Part shown: positions 1 to 9,594 of the stretch, one piece after another | Numbering within the stretch: position 1 is the first letter of the stretch | How the letters are laid out: every line of letters begins with the position of its first letter | Assembly (NCBI RefSeq): GCF_022267375.1 | Contig: NZ_JAIZBH010000001.1 | Location: 3,182,001-3,246,000 of the forward strand | Origin: Leptospira sanjuanensis | Lineage (GTDB): Bacteria; Spirochaetota; Leptospiria; Leptospirales; Leptospiraceae | Direction: 5' to 3' | DNA: 64,000 nucleotides | Translations under genes and position numbers: made by a program | Notes under the pieces: model-generated | The model's database searches: none | What the model saw: the letters and a program-made list of their open reading frames with translations, nothing else | Told to the model about the DNA's origin: nothing

Positions 1-28
1 AAAGGCTCTCCTTCGAGAGCCTTTTTTT
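1..28 (+). terminator. Rho-independent terminator at window edge
   Basis: A perfect ten-base-pair stem (AAAGGCTCTC paired with GAGAGCCTTT) closes a CTTC loop and runs into seven Ts on the plus strand. It should end a plus-strand gene lying just before the window. Confidence 0.8.
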
Positions 29-120
29 ATACCACTCGCTCCAAAAAAGTTTGAAGAACCTTGACAGTAACCGATTCGAATTTAGCGTCCTAATTCAACC
101 ATCCGTTGAAAGAAGCGTAA

Positions 121-1092
121 ATGATCTTGGACCCACGTCGATTCTCCGTAACGAAGCCTTATTGGCTGACGCTCTGCATCTTCCTCTCCTTCTCCCTTTG
201 CGATAACCTTTCTGCAAAATCTTATTTCGTTACAGGCTTAGGTCTTCAATTCGATTTGGGAAATATGGGAGAAGTCATCACCAAAGACGGGATCAACTCG
301 GGACAATACCATCCGGTTCAATCTTCGAATGCCTGCGACCCGAGCGTTGCAGTCTGTAGTCAAAACGGATTCGTAAACGGCGTCGCGCTCCGAAGATTGG
401 TCGTTCCCGAAAATAGACTGATCACGATCGAGCGGACTACGGGCGGAGTATTTCAGGCAGAGAGCGCGCATGGCGCGATGGTTGGCGGAAATATCATGAC
501 CGGTTTCGAAAAGGATTTCGGAAAATATTTTTTCTGGAGAATCTCCGCAAACTACACACAGAAGATCGCAGGCGGCGTTACAAAAGCGAGTTTCATCGGA
601 TATCGTTTTATCGACGCAAACTGGAACTTTCAATCCTTGGTTGTTCCCGCGACGATCGGAATCAAATTAAACGTCAGCGACGATGCGGCCGTTTATATGG
701 GAATGGGTTTAAATTATTATACGGGAGGCTGGGGTCTCCGAGGCAGAAACGATTCTAAAACAGTCGCGGACACGTTAGACGCTCTTATCGTCAGCGTTCC
801 GCAGCTTGCATTGGTTCGGGATCTTTTGAAGGACGGTCCCGATCCTCCTTCTGTTCGGGAAAACACTCAGTTTAGAATTTCGGGATTTTCCCCGAATTGG
901 CTGATCGGAACCCAAGCCCGGATTACGGACAAGGGTTACGTTTTTTTAGAAGTGGAAACCGTGTTCGCATCTAAAATGGATTCGACTACAAGCCAGTCTT
1001 TAGGAACCATTCTAAACCTTTCCCCTACTCCGGCCTTTCCGATTCAAGTCGGGGGTCAGACGTATCGGGCTGGTTACAAGCACGAGCTTTGA
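121..1092 (+). CDS. Putative outer-membrane beta-barrel-like protein, function unknown
   Basis: A 323-residue exported protein. Residues 1-32 form a signal peptide with a hydrophobic core (LTLCIFLSFSL) and a likely cleavage after NLSA. The mature part is rich in Gly, aromatic residues and alternating polar/hydrophobic stretches (for example the YMGMGLNYYTGGW region), as expected for amphipathic beta strands of a barrel. I do not recognise a named family, so the outer-membrane location is inferred from composition only. The ATG has only a weak purine-rich sequence before it. The gene stands alone between a terminator and a repeat-rich gap, and converges on the acyl-CoA dehydrogenase gene. Confidence 0.65.
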   Translation: MILDPRRFSVTKPYWLTLCIFLSFSLCDNLSAKSYFVTGLGLQFDLGNMGEVITKDGINSGQYHPVQSSNACDPSVAVCSQNGFVNGVALRRLVVPENRLITIERTTGGVFQAESAHGAMVGGNIMTGFEKDFGKYFFWRISANYTQKIAGGVTKASFIGYRFIDANWNFQSLVVPATIGIKLNVSDDAAVYMGMGLNYYTGGWGLRGRNDSKTVADTLDALIVSVPQLALVRDLLKDGPDPPSVRENTQFRISGFSPNWLIGTQARITDKGYVFLEVETVFASKMDSTTSQSLGTILNLSPTPAFPIQVGGQTYRAGYKHEL

Positions 1093-1095
1093 GCC

Positions 1096-1219
1096 GTGAG
1101 AGTTCCCGCATTCGGTGCGAAAGAGGGCTGTGCACGTTTTGTAAGAGTTCCCACAAACGTATCACCGAGCGATTTGAAAACCGCAAACTTTCAGAGAACG
1201 TCCGCAGGAGTTCCCACAA
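1096..1219. repeat. Three copies of the dispersed GAGTTCCCACA motif
   Basis: Copies lie at 1096-1110, 1141-1156 and 1205-1219, all reading GAGTTCCC(A/G)CA on the plus strand. The last two extend to a shared GAGTTCCCACAAACGT. The same motif occurs in many other intergenic gaps of this window. No gene is visible in this gap. Confidence 0.75.
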
Positions 1220-1249
1220 ACGTTCTCTTTCGTTCGACGGTCGCGCGGT

Positions 1250-1305
1250 GAAACGCTCACTACGGGTCGCGTTAACTCAGCGAAACGCTCACTACGGGTC
1301 GCGTT
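1250..1305. repeat. Two tandem copies of a 24-bp unit, period 32 bp
   Basis: Identical 24-base units at 1250-1273 and 1282-1305 begin GAAACGCTCACTACGG. The second copy also has complementary ends (GAAACGC and GCGTTTC) that could form a stem. Its right edge supplies the stop codon of the acyl-CoA dehydrogenase gene on the other strand (TGA at 1306-1308), so the repeat abuts or slightly modified the end of that gene. Confidence 0.8.
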
Positions 1306-3006
1306 TCAAGGAGCCATTTCGTACGCGTCTTTGTAAGAATAAACCTTTTCACAAACGCGGTTAAAAAGCGCTTCATCCTCTTCCGGTTTAAAGATCATCG
1401 CGAGACATTTTTCCATCTGTGCCTTGGTACTGCTTCTCTTTGAATAAAGTTGAAGCGCGTATTTTGAAAAGTCGCGGACCATAAAATCGAAAATCTGGCT
1501 CAATAGATCGTCCTCTACCTTCTCGATCGCGGCGTTTTCAATCAAAAGCTGACCATAAGCGACTAAAGTAAAAAGTTCTCCGAGAATAAGCATAAAATCC
1601 AGATCCTTGGACTGTTTAGAATCCGGCGGAGTGTTTTTCAGAAAGTCTTTCAAAACCTCGATCTGTTTTCTGAAAATCTTTACGTTCGGAAGATTCACGC
1701 TCGCATACACTTCGTTGTAATCCGGAAAAGTGATCTTTTCAAAACCTTTGGAAGTCGTTCCTTGATTGAAAAGGAAGTCGTCATTTTGAAAGCCGTCCAT
1801 CTTCGGAATTTTCGGAAGCGAAGAATTCGGTTCGAAGAAATAATTGTTCATGAACTTAATGATCAAGGCCATGTTTACATGCGCCGTTCCTTCAAGCTTA
1901 GGAAGACCGCGGATGTCTTTGGCGGCCATTTCGAAATACATGTTCTTCTCGAAACCTTTTGCTGCGATCACGTCCCAAAGAAGATTGATAACTTCTTCTC
2001 CCTGCATCGTCACCTTCATCTTCACCATCGGATTGAAGAGAAGATAACGTCTATCCGTTGCGGACGCGGATCTCATATAATCCTTCGCTCTTGCGGCAAA
2101 CAGTTTCATGGAGAAAAGTCTGCAATACGCATCGACGAACATTTGTTTGATTTGGGAGAATTCAGTCACTCGGCGATTGAATAATTTTCTTTTAGAAGCG
2201 TGATTGAGAGCCTCGTAAAAGGAATGCGTGCAGATTCCGATGGAAGCCCAACCGAGATTGTATTTGCAAACGGCGATCGTACTGAGCGACGCGTCCCAAG
2301 CTTCTCTGTCTTTGGAAAGAATATCCTTTTCCTCGATCGGATAATCCTTGAGACCGTATTCTCCCACATAGCTCTGCGAGTTGACCACGTTCTGAATCAG
2401 TTCGTAATTCTTGTGTCCCGAGTTCACGGCAAAGAAAACGTAATTTCCCGTGTCCTTCATCTTACCGAAGGTGGAAACAATCGCGGCTTTGTTCGAATTT
2501 CCGATATAGTATTTTCTCCCGTTGGCGACGTAGTTTCCGTTGCCTTTGTTTTCCAAAGACATTTCGCTGGAGATCAAATCGGCTCCGTGATCTTTTTCGG
2601 AAAGTCCGAACGCGAAAATTTCGCCGTCTTGCAGAAGTTTGGCGGTCTTGTGTTTGATTTCTTCGTTCTTGCTGTTCCAGATCGGACCGAGACCCAACAT
2701 AGAAACCTGCCAAGTATACCAATAGCAAAGACCGTAAAAGCCCGCGATCTCGTTGAAGTCGCAGATCCGAGTCGTATCCCATCTGGAATCGCTCGGTCCG
2801 TATCCTGCGGGCGTCATCAACGTTGCAAAAACCTTTTCCTGTTTTTGAAACTCGAGAAAATCCGCATACCAAGTTTGATTGCGATCGTCTTCTTTTAACT
2901 TGTTCTTCCCTTTCTTTTCGAAAAAGGCAATCGTACGTTTCATAATGTTTCTGGATTTTTCATCCAGATGTTTGTATTCCGTTTTGTTTGGGTTTAATAG
3001 ATCCAT
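1306..3006 (-). CDS. Acyl-CoA dehydrogenase family protein
   Basis: A 566-residue flavoenzyme of the acyl-CoA dehydrogenase superfamily, which introduces a double bond into acyl-CoA in beta-oxidation and passes electrons to ETF. The family N-terminal/middle fold is visible from about residue 60 to 230, including FGLSEKDHGADL (a form of the FxLTEPxxGSD-type flavin-binding stretch). The C-terminal helical domain includes the GTAHVNMALI region. It is longer than the usual 380-400 residues because of a C-terminal extension, as in bacterial FadE-like or very-long-chain types. It stands alone, with an upstream gap rich in repeats. Substrate chain length cannot be told. Spirochaetes of this genus grow on fatty acids, so a catabolic role is likely. 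Confidence 0.85.
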   Translation of the reverse strand: MDLLNPNKTEYKHLDEKSRNIMKRTIAFFEKKGKNKLKEDDRNQTWYADFLEFQKQEKVFATLMTPAGYGPSDSRWDTTRICDFNEIAGFYGLCYWYTWQVSMLGLGPIWNSKNEEIKHKTAKLLQDGEIFAFGLSEKDHGADLISSEMSLENKGNGNYVANGRKYYIGNSNKAAIVSTFGKMKDTGNYVFFAVNSGHKNYELIQNVVNSQSYVGEYGLKDYPIEEKDILSKDREAWDASLSTIAVCKYNLGWASIGICTHSFYEALNHASKRKLFNRRVTEFSQIKQMFVDAYCRLFSMKLFAARAKDYMRSASATDRRYLLFNPMVKMKVTMQGEEVINLLWDVIAAKGFEKNMYFEMAAKDIRGLPKLEGTAHVNMALIIKFMNNYFFEPNSSLPKIPKMDGFQNDDFLFNQGTTSKGFEKITFPDYNEVYASVNLPNVKIFRKQIEVLKDFLKNTPPDSKQSKDLDFMLILGELFTLVAYGQLLIENAAIEKVEDDLLSQIFDFMVRDFSKYALQLYSKRSSTKAQMEKCLAMIFKPEEDEALFNRVCEKVYSYKDAYEMAP

Positions 3007-3230
3007 TGATTTATCTCTTCATGATTTTCATTTCGACAAAAAGCGTTTCCGAAAATAAATACGAAGGTCGGAAAGGCTCTAAAGGAGAATCGAATCGGTG
3101 AAGGAGAAGTAAATCAGAAATTTCCATTCAGATTCGATTTCGATCAAGAATTTAATAAGAAATCGGCGATTTAAGGCAAAATAGAAACTCGCTTTTTTTA
3201 CCGAATTCTGTTTGTTAGCGGAATTTACAG

Positions 3231-3378
3231 CTTGTCCCAAAACTTATTCCTACTTGGTTCGAAAAACAAGCGCAAGGTTCTGTCTTTGATGCTGCGATTC
3301 ATAGAGAGCAATGGCGCTGAGTTTCCCGCTGCGATCATAGAGAGCAATGTCATTGAATTTTCTTCGGGACAGGTTTTA
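3231..3378. repeat. Element bounded by TGTCCCAAAAC / GGGACAGGTTTT ends, copy 1
   Basis: The left end TGTCCCAAAACT (3233-3244) and right end GGGACAGGTTTTA (3366-3378) are roughly inverted. Inside lies an imperfect tandem duplication of about 37 bases starting GCTGCGAT(T)CATAGAGAGCAATG (units from 3291 and 3328). A second, shorter relative occurs at 5493-5570. It resembles a decayed or non-autonomous mobile element, but no transposase is present. Confidence 0.5.
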
Positions 3379-3555
3379 TCATTGAAGCGAAATCATCCTA
3401 AAAAAGAAATCCGCCGTGTCAATCTGGCGATCGTCCTTGACCGAAACGGCGATCCGACCAAGGGACAATATGGATAACATTGGTATATTATTATTTTCTT
3501 AATTTAAATCGCGAATCGGCGGCAACCGCAAGAGAATCGAGATTTTAAACGATCT

Positions 3556-3588
3556 TTAAAAAACACCGCACCCGGAACCGAGGTGCGG
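3556..3588 (-). terminator. Terminator of the secreted hydrolase gene
   Basis: Read on the minus strand, a seven-base-pair stem (CCGCACC with GGTGCGG) is followed by TGTTTTTT. It lies about 20 bases past the stop codon of the gene ending at 3610. Confidence 0.75.
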
Positions 3589-3609
3589 CTAAAAGAGCGT
3601 GCTTGGAAA

Positions 3610-4740
3610 CTAAAACAGAGGCACGAAAAGAGACGGTTTCGAAAAAGGTGAGTTATGAACCGCTTCCGGATCGGAAATCGTGATCGCATCCAAACCAGCC
3701 TTCAAATATTGGGCCAATCCTTGGGTCTCCGATTGACTAAAGAATAAATCCTTATCCAACCATACGACTTTTAGATTGAAACCGTTCCAAATATTTTGAG
3801 AAACTGGCAATCTCGGAACCGCCGTTGTTGTGTTTCCGGTAGGATCCAAACCCACAATATTCGCTGCGGCGGGATACGGTTCCAAATTGCTCATGGTTTC
3901 CAATTGCGCGGGCGTCGGCGCTCCCGTAACGGGCACTCCATTGACCGCGTATTTGGTGTTGATATAAAAATCATCCGGTGTTTGCACAAAAAGACCCGTA
4001 ATCGCATAGGGGGGATATGGAAACACATCTAGAATGATCAGCGATTTAAAATTCCAAACGAAACCTTTCGCAGAATTCGGATCACTCATCGGAGTATCTC
4101 CGCCGTACCAGGGTAAAGGAGAAGGAATATCGCTCGCGATGAGAATCGTATTTTCGATTCCGTATGCGCTTAAAAGACTCGAGCCCGTGCTTCTAAACCT
4201 ATTTTGAATCAACTGTATCACGAGACCGCCGATACTATGACCTACGATGGTTGTTATCTTTCTTTTTTCCGTGTTGACCATGACGCTCAACAAAGCTCGG
4301 AGCGCGTCTCCATAATTTGTGACGGTTAGCTCGCTCACGTTTGACGGCGTTGCGGCGGTCCCTTGATACATCGTACTCGCACCATGGCCGGGCAGATCCA
4401 TAATATAAACGTGATGTGCTTTTCCTTGATTGATCAACTCCTTGGCTAAGGGTTCAAAGAGCGTGCTGTTATCGCCGAAACCGTGAACGAACAAAACGGT
4501 TTTCGGAAAAAGAATAATCGGACCTCCGCTCGGACGACGATAGTGTACGACATTGATCGTATAATACGTGGTGTTCAGCGAATAAAATCCTCGTCCGACC
4601 AAATCGTATGTAAGAATTTCTCTCTCATACGCAGCGCTGACGGAATTTGCCCCAAAAAAAACGACTGTAAAACAAACGATCGAAACGATTCTTCGAATCC
4701 GATTTCGAACCTTTTTAAAATCCAATTCAATCTTCATCAC
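3610..4740 (-). CDS. Secreted alpha/beta hydrolase (lipase/esterase-like)
   Basis: A 376-residue serine hydrolase of the alpha/beta fold, probably acting on esters or lipids outside the inner membrane. Residues 1-37 are a signal peptide (hydrophobic VSIVCFTVVFFG, cleavage near VSAA). The oxyanion strand motif HGFGD is at 86-90, DLPGHG at about 115-120 and the nucleophile elbow GHSIGG at 167-172 (Ser169). A late His in PEAVHNSPF, near residue 362, is the likely catalytic histidine. The gene is monocistronic, with a clear terminator and an upstream AT-rich gap of 940 bp. The substrate is unknown. Confidence 0.8.
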   Translation of the reverse strand: MMKIELDFKKVRNRIRRIVSIVCFTVVFFGANSVSAAYEREILTYDLVGRGFYSLNTTYYTINVVHYRRPSGGPIILFPKTVLFVHGFGDNSTLFEPLAKELINQGKAHHVYIMDLPGHGASTMYQGTAATPSNVSELTVTNYGDALRALLSVMVNTEKRKITTIVGHSIGGLVIQLIQNRFRSTGSSLLSAYGIENTILIASDIPSPLPWYGGDTPMSDPNSAKGFVWNFKSLIILDVFPYPPYAITGLFVQTPDDFYINTKYAVNGVPVTGAPTPAQLETMSNLEPYPAAANIVGLDPTGNTTTAVPRLPVSQNIWNGFNLKVVWLDKDLFFSQSETQGLAQYLKAGLDAITISDPEAVHNSPFSKPSLFVPLF

Positions 4741-5029
4741 TAGCTTCTCCTTGTAATTTAAGGAAGAAAACCCAATCTCTATTCTAATTCTATAATTCTC
4801 TAATTTATAATTTTCGAATGGAACTGATTCACTTTTTTAAGATTGTGTAAAGGAATTTATCGATTCAGACCCGGAAAAGTAGATCTTTATTATAAGATAA
4901 CTGTATTTGTTTTGAATATGCAAATTTTAGAATTTTATATTAGACTCGCCCCCCTAGACTCAGAAACTCTATGAACTTTCGAAAAAAGAATATTGAAAAA
5001 ACCTTCCCAGAATGATGAATGCGGCGGTT

Positions 5030-5398
5030 TGTGGGAACTCATACGATGAAATCAAAAAAAGAGCCGCGCCGACGCAACGAACTTGGTGCGTTCCACGGAA
5101 GTATTTTACGAAACTAAAACGGAGGAACCGAACATAAAAGAAACGCATTGTCTGCAAAATTGCATGCAGCGGAGAAAAATTTGAACGCCGCCTTATCAGA
5201 AAACGGTCGTCTTAGAATATAACTATTTTGTTATTTAGTAAATTATATTTTGATAACAAAACTTTTTAATACTAAAAAATATCGAAAGAGAGGAGATCCT
5301 ACGTCTTTCGAGAAGACACGGAATCCTGGATGCGTAAGAGTTCCCACAAAATAATAAAGACTTCTTTTTCTAAAATTCTTTCAAAGCGGGAACTCCCC
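5030..5398. repeat. Three copies of the dispersed GAGTTCCCACA motif
   Basis: TGTGGGAACTCATAC at 5030-5045 and GCGGGAACTCCCC at 5386-5398 read in one direction. GTAAGAGTTCCCACAA at 5334-5350 reads in the other. Confidence 0.7.
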
Positions 5399-5492
5399 AT
5401 AAATCGAAAAAGAGCAGAAGTGCCGACCAAACGCTACCGCAAAGAAAACGAAACAACGAAAGAGAGAACGATTTTTACCTTACGTCATTACA

Positions 5493-5570
5493 GCATGTCT
5501 CAAAACCTAATTTTACTGTACCAGAAAGACCAGCAGCAAGGTTCTACCCCGGTTTTGGGACAGGTTCTTA
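5493..5570. repeat. TGTCCCAAAAC-type element, copy 2
   Basis: CATGTCTCAAAACCTAATTTTAC at 5493 onward, GCAAGGTTCT near 5536 and GGTTTTGGGACAGGTTCTTA at 5551-5570 match copy 1 at 3231-3378 in order and spacing. The internal tandem duplication is missing here. Confidence 0.5.
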
Positions 5571-5680
5571 TATCTTAAGGATCTTAGATCTAAAATAATC
5601 AAATCAAACAAAAAGAAGGATTCAAGAATACCGACCTTTCAAACCGTGACGTCTAAATGATAGAAGGCTAAAGGCTACTT

Positions 5681-6019
5681 ATGAAATCATTACGCATCAC
5701 AGCCCGTTTATTCTTTTTGGCTTTTTTTCTCATTTCGAATTCCCATTTTGCCGTTTCCGAAGAGACGGAGCAAAGGCTGATGGAAAAAGCTTTGATCGAA
5801 AGCGCGGTCACCTCGGAGCAAAAAACCGCAGTTGCCAATTATTTGCGGACAATGGCAGCGCAAAAAGCGAGCCGTGCGGAAGAATTGCGGGAACTCTCCA
5901 AACGTTCGACCGGAGGAAAGTTTCTCGCAAACAAGGCGCAATCCGATCGTTATCGCAAACAAGCCGAAGCCTTAGAAAGAGAAGTGGAACGGTATCAATT
6001 CCTGCTCAACAATTTGTAA
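5681..6019 (+). CDS. Small secreted helical protein, function unknown
   Basis: 112 residues. A signal peptide (LRITARLFFLAFFLIS core) precedes a likely cleavage near residue 25-27. The rest is almost entirely charged alpha helix with heptad-like spacing (RAEELRELSKRS and RKQAEALEREVERYQ), suggesting a periplasmic coiled coil. No family is recognised. It is monocistronic, convergent with pcm. The ATG was chosen because it gives a complete signal peptide. Confidence 0.6.
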   Translation: MKSLRITARLFFLAFFLISNSHFAVSEETEQRLMEKALIESAVTSEQKTAVANYLRTMAAQKASRAEELRELSKRSTGGKFLANKAQSDRYRKQAEALEREVERYQFLLNNL

Positions 6020-6335
6020 TCCGAAATTCTCTTTGAAAAAATCTTCAAAGCCCCGACAAGAGAGCGGGATTTCACTCGACTCCATGCAACTTTTCTGATA
6101 TATGCGATTCCCTCGAACTCTTCCACGCATTCAGAGCGTCTTTCGAAAGCATCGTTTGAGTTTGCGAAATTAGCGTCACCGGCACGAACGTAGCCCGGCG
6201 CCTCGTCTTTTACGGATCCGTTTCCGCCGATCCCGGATGAATCCATTTCGGACCATAACAAACTTGCGACTCGGTTTCTTACGCTTAGGTCCACAACCTC
6301 TCGACGACCTACAACGGAATCAACAAGACGACAAA

Positions 6336-7001
6336 TCACAACAAAGGAACGAACTTCACGCTACCCTTCGTTTCAAACGACCAGTTATGCAAATTTCTTC
6401 TTGCGATCATCAAAAACTGTTCTTCTTTTCCCAAAGGAAAAATAAAAATCCCGCCGGGAACCAAGGACTGAAAGTAACAACTGTCGACTCCGGGAAGATC
6501 GGGAAGCGCGGCGCAAGAAATCATCTTATCAAACTGCAGCTCAGCGGTGAGAATTTTCGGCGCGCTTCCGACCAGAAAACGATTCGATTCCGTGCAACGC
6601 GGCCTCCAACGTTCCAAATTTTGAATCGCATTTCGATGCAAAGTATCGAAGTATTCCACGGAAAAGAGTTGAACTCCGAGAAAAATCAAGACCGCGCTTT
6701 GATAACCGGAACCAGTGCCGATTTCAAAAATGCGATCACCCTTCTTCACATCCAAAAGCAAAGTCATCCAAGCCACCATAAACGGCTGCGAAATCGTTTG
6801 ATGACAACCGATCTGCACAGGCTTATCCTCATAAGCCTGTGCAGCGTGAGAATTCGGAATAAAACATTCTCGCGGAATCGAACGCATCGCGGAAAGAATC
6901 CGTTCGTCTCGGATTCCTCGAGCTGCGATTTGAGAATCGACCATCTTCTTCCTTTCTTCGAATCGAAGAGAAGGATCGCAAATTTTAAGGGGAGAAGACA
7001 T
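6336..7001 (-). CDS. pcm: Protein-L-isoaspartate O-methyltransferase
   Basis: A 221-residue cytoplasmic repair enzyme that methylates abnormal L-isoaspartyl residues using S-adenosylmethionine. The family signature IGCHQTISQPFMVAWMT is at 64-80 and the SAM-binding glycine loop EIGTGSGYQSAVL at 93-105. The protein ends in the typical FVPLL segment, so it is full length. The ATG at 7001 has GGGAG nine bases upstream. The stop lies 300 bp before the end of the convergent small secreted gene. It may share a regulatory region with tRNA-Phe, transcribed the other way. Confidence 0.93.
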   Translation of the reverse strand: MSSPLKICDPSLRFEERKKMVDSQIAARGIRDERILSAMRSIPRECFIPNSHAAQAYEDKPVQIGCHQTISQPFMVAWMTLLLDVKKGDRIFEIGTGSGYQSAVLIFLGVQLFSVEYFDTLHRNAIQNLERWRPRCTESNRFLVGSAPKILTAELQFDKMISCAALPDLPGVDSCYFQSLVPGGIFIFPLGKEEQFLMIARRNLHNWSFETKGSVKFVPLL

Positions 7002-7091
7002 TGGAACTCTCCCGGAAACAAATCGGTGAGAGCGAGGAGTTTACGATCTTTTTCGTTGACAGTGAGGACTGTTTTTCTATGCTGTCCATGA

Positions 7092-7177
<86 letters not shown>

Positions 7178-7184
7178 TCCTTTT

Positions 7185-7427
7185 CTACTTTGCCGCCTTT
7201 CTTTCTTCCCCTAATTTCCAGAGTTCCGAGAAAACGACCTCGTCGATCACCTTACAAAGTTCCGGTTTATACAATTTCTTGACCGGAGGTTTCGGATAGA
7301 TATGAATTTCGTCCGTGTTGGGAATATAAGTCATCATCTTTTGAATCTGATCCTCGCCTTCCACTTCGTACATCGTGTAAGACATTCCTTTCGAAGGAAT
7401 GATCTGCTCCGTTTCTAAATATTTCAT
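7185..7427 (-). CDS. Small conserved-looking protein, function unknown
   Basis: 80 residues, cytoplasmic, with no signal or membrane segment. The sequence is mixed alpha/beta with a Pro-rich middle (HIYPKPPVKKLYKP). It begins at an ATG at 7427 preceded on its strand by GAATAGGAGTAG, a reasonable ribosome-binding site (AGGAG). It ends just past tRNA-Phe, on the opposite strand. I do not recognise the family. Confidence 0.6.
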   Translation of the reverse strand: MKYLETEQIIPSKGMSYTMYEVEGEDQIQKMMTYIPNTDEIHIYPKPPVKKLYKPELCKVIDEVVFSELWKLGEERKAAK

Positions 7428-7509
7428 TCTACTCCTATTCCTCTTTGTCGCCCCCGCTCCTCGATGAGCGAAAGAATTTCCTGCTGGATGTTTCCTATAG
7501 GCTAATCAG

Positions 7510-7962
<453 letters not shown>

Positions 7963-7965
7963 ACA

Positions 7966-7981
7966 AACGGAACGTTCCGTT
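7966..7981. other. Perfect 16-bp palindrome after the P-loop gene
   Basis: AACGGAACGTTCCGTT starts four bases after the stop codon. It has no T-run behind it, so it could be a hairpin stabilising the mRNA end or a protein-binding site. The dispersed motif follows at 8039-8050 (GTGGGAACTCCC). Confidence 0.4.
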
Positions 7982-8211
7982 GTTTCGGATTCGGGGAAGG
8001 ATCAAGATCGGACGATCTCAGAAATATTTCCGGATTTTGTGGGAACTCCCTCACTTAAGTAGAAAGGTCATCTAACGCATCATCCTATCAAATTATCGAA
8101 TCTATAATTTGAAAAGTTTGTTAGGAAATTTTATATTTACCAAATTAGCATTCCATTCTATTCTTAGTTGCTCATATTGTATGAGGAAACGAGGTTCTTG
8201 GGGTAAGTTCA

Positions 8212-9381
8212 ATGAATGGAATCAAGTTGAAAAATCGAGAATTAGATGTCATAAGTTCTGCAGAACAAAGGAAGCATATTATAGAAAAACACCTCCTTAA
8301 GCAAAGCTTAATTATAAAAGGCGACAACGACAAGGAAACGGTTCTTATACAAAAATACATCGACGACGGAGAAAAAATCATCGTCGAATCCGATAGTGAA
8401 AAAGATTTTCCCGAAGTCGGAGAAATCATTCTTTATAGAATTCTCGCGAAGTATGTGCAGATCGAATGCACTTTCTTAAAACGAATCAGCCCGAAAATTT
8501 TCGAACTCAGCATCAATCAAATATCGATCGCGAAATCCAATCGTGCGTTTCCCCGTTATCCCGTCGCGGAAGACTCGGCCCACGTAACCAATATCAATTC
8601 TTCCAAAACCGTTATAGACGCGTCCCTCTTCAACATTCCGACTCTTGTGAAAGTCAGCTTTGAGGACTACAAAGCCAAACTCAAGGCCGATCAGCTCGGT
8701 TTGATCGAGATCGACGTTTTTAAATCCGATCAGGAGGAAAAATTCGAACTCGTTAAAAGATCCAAAAAATACATTCATATTGAAAATACTTCTTTGGAAA
8801 AATCATACAACTCAACGAACGAAAATCAGATCGACGTGGAGGATCAGATTCAGGAAGAAATTCCTTCGCTGATGAGAAAGTATAAGGACGAGAAAATCGT
8901 TTCGGAAATCATTTACCCGATCATCTATATCAATCATTCAAGACAATCGATTCCGCTCGGTTATATCTGGGTCAGAAGCAAAGAGAATCCTCTCGGCAAA
9001 GATACGATCGACAAACTCTCGGAGTTCTCCAAAGAGATGGTGGCGCGCATCAAAGAATCCAATACGGTTTTAACCGCGGAAAAATTTCCGATCGTGGATA
9101 TTTCCAACAATGGAATTTGCATTCGCATTACGGATCAACATCTGATCCAAACCCTACCCAAACATACGGGTTTCGTCTTTGACATTTATATTCGGATGCA
9201 GGGTTACTTTAAGGTCTTCGGAGCCATTCGCTGGTATTCGTACGACGAGATCGGAAATCTCATCCTCGGATTGGAATTGGTAGGCAAGTCCGCGTTTCCC
9301 GGTGAACGGGAAAAATTTCACCGAAACGTGGAACTTTTGGGTCAGGGGAAATTCACGGGATTAAAAACGCACGCGATCTAA
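8212..9381 (+). CDS. DUF1577 / PilZ-like protein
   Basis: 389 residues, cytoplasmic, with no signal peptide. The C-terminal part (about 285-385) has the layout of a PilZ-type barrel: a VDISNNGICIRI strand corresponds to the D/NxSxxG element of c-di-GMP-binding PilZ domains, and FGAIRWYSYDEIGNLILGLEL resembles the closing strands. The N-terminal half matches my memory of the leptospiral DUF1577 family. A full RxxxR arginine motif is not obvious before the DISNNG element, although RFPRYP-like NRAFPRYPV at about 112-120 could play that part. A role in c-di-GMP response is inferred, in line with the two EAL proteins in this window. GGGGTAAG before the ATG supports the start. Confidence 0.65.
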   Translation: MNGIKLKNRELDVISSAEQRKHIIEKHLLKQSLIIKGDNDKETVLIQKYIDDGEKIIVESDSEKDFPEVGEIILYRILAKYVQIECTFLKRISPKIFELSINQISIAKSNRAFPRYPVAEDSAHVTNINSSKTVIDASLFNIPTLVKVSFEDYKAKLKADQLGLIEIDVFKSDQEEKFELVKRSKKYIHIENTSLEKSYNSTNENQIDVEDQIQEEIPSLMRKYKDEKIVSEIIYPIIYINHSRQSIPLGYIWVRSKENPLGKDTIDKLSEFSKEMVARIKESNTVLTAEKFPIVDISNNGICIRITDQHLIQTLPKHTGFVFDIYIRMQGYFKVFGAIRWYSYDEIGNLILGLELVGKSAFPGEREKFHRNVELLGQGKFTGLKTHAI

Positions 9382-9594
9382 GTAGGGAGATTTTGCGTTT
9401 CGATCACCCTACCGAATACTAATACATTAGAATTCTTTAATTTTTGAATTGAGAATGCTGCGCTCGATGTTTGATTTTTCGGCTTTCCAACGTTCATGTT
9501 TCATAGGATTGATTCTGATTCTTTCTAAATTCGGTATTCCGATTGTTTTATAATCAGAATGGATGATAAGCGAATCCGAAGATCCTAATCGTTT

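Larger units (their letters stand above)
3007..3609. other. Intergenic gap, about 600 bp, repeat-bearing, no gene seen
   Basis: The left part (3007-3230) is low-complexity and probably holds the promoter of the minus-strand acyl-CoA dehydrogenase gene. 3231-3470 holds a repeat element described separately. The remainder is AT-rich, with the terminator of the next gene at its right end. Short ORFs here have no ribosome-binding site and no recognisable product. Confidence 0.5.
4741..5680. other. Large intergenic gap, about 940 bp, no convincing gene
   Basis: The gap is strongly AT-rich at 4750-4930 and 5200-5290. It carries three copies of the dispersed motif and the second copy of the TGTCCCAAAAC-type element. 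Short ORFs at 4969-5157 and 5330-5578 lack ribosome-binding sites and run through these repeats, so I do not call them. Confidence 0.5.

Noticed and set aside
3233..3378. Complete insertion sequence
   Set aside because: No transposase frame, under 150 bp, and no clear target-site duplication.
5995..6339. 114-codon minus-strand ORF with GTG overlapping the pcm stop
   Set aside because: The GTGA overlap is tempting, but the product looks random, no ribosome-binding site is clear and it runs into the convergent gene.
6237..7091. 284-codon plus-strand ORF across pcm
   Set aside because: Antisense to pcm, with basic low-complexity translation and no start signal.
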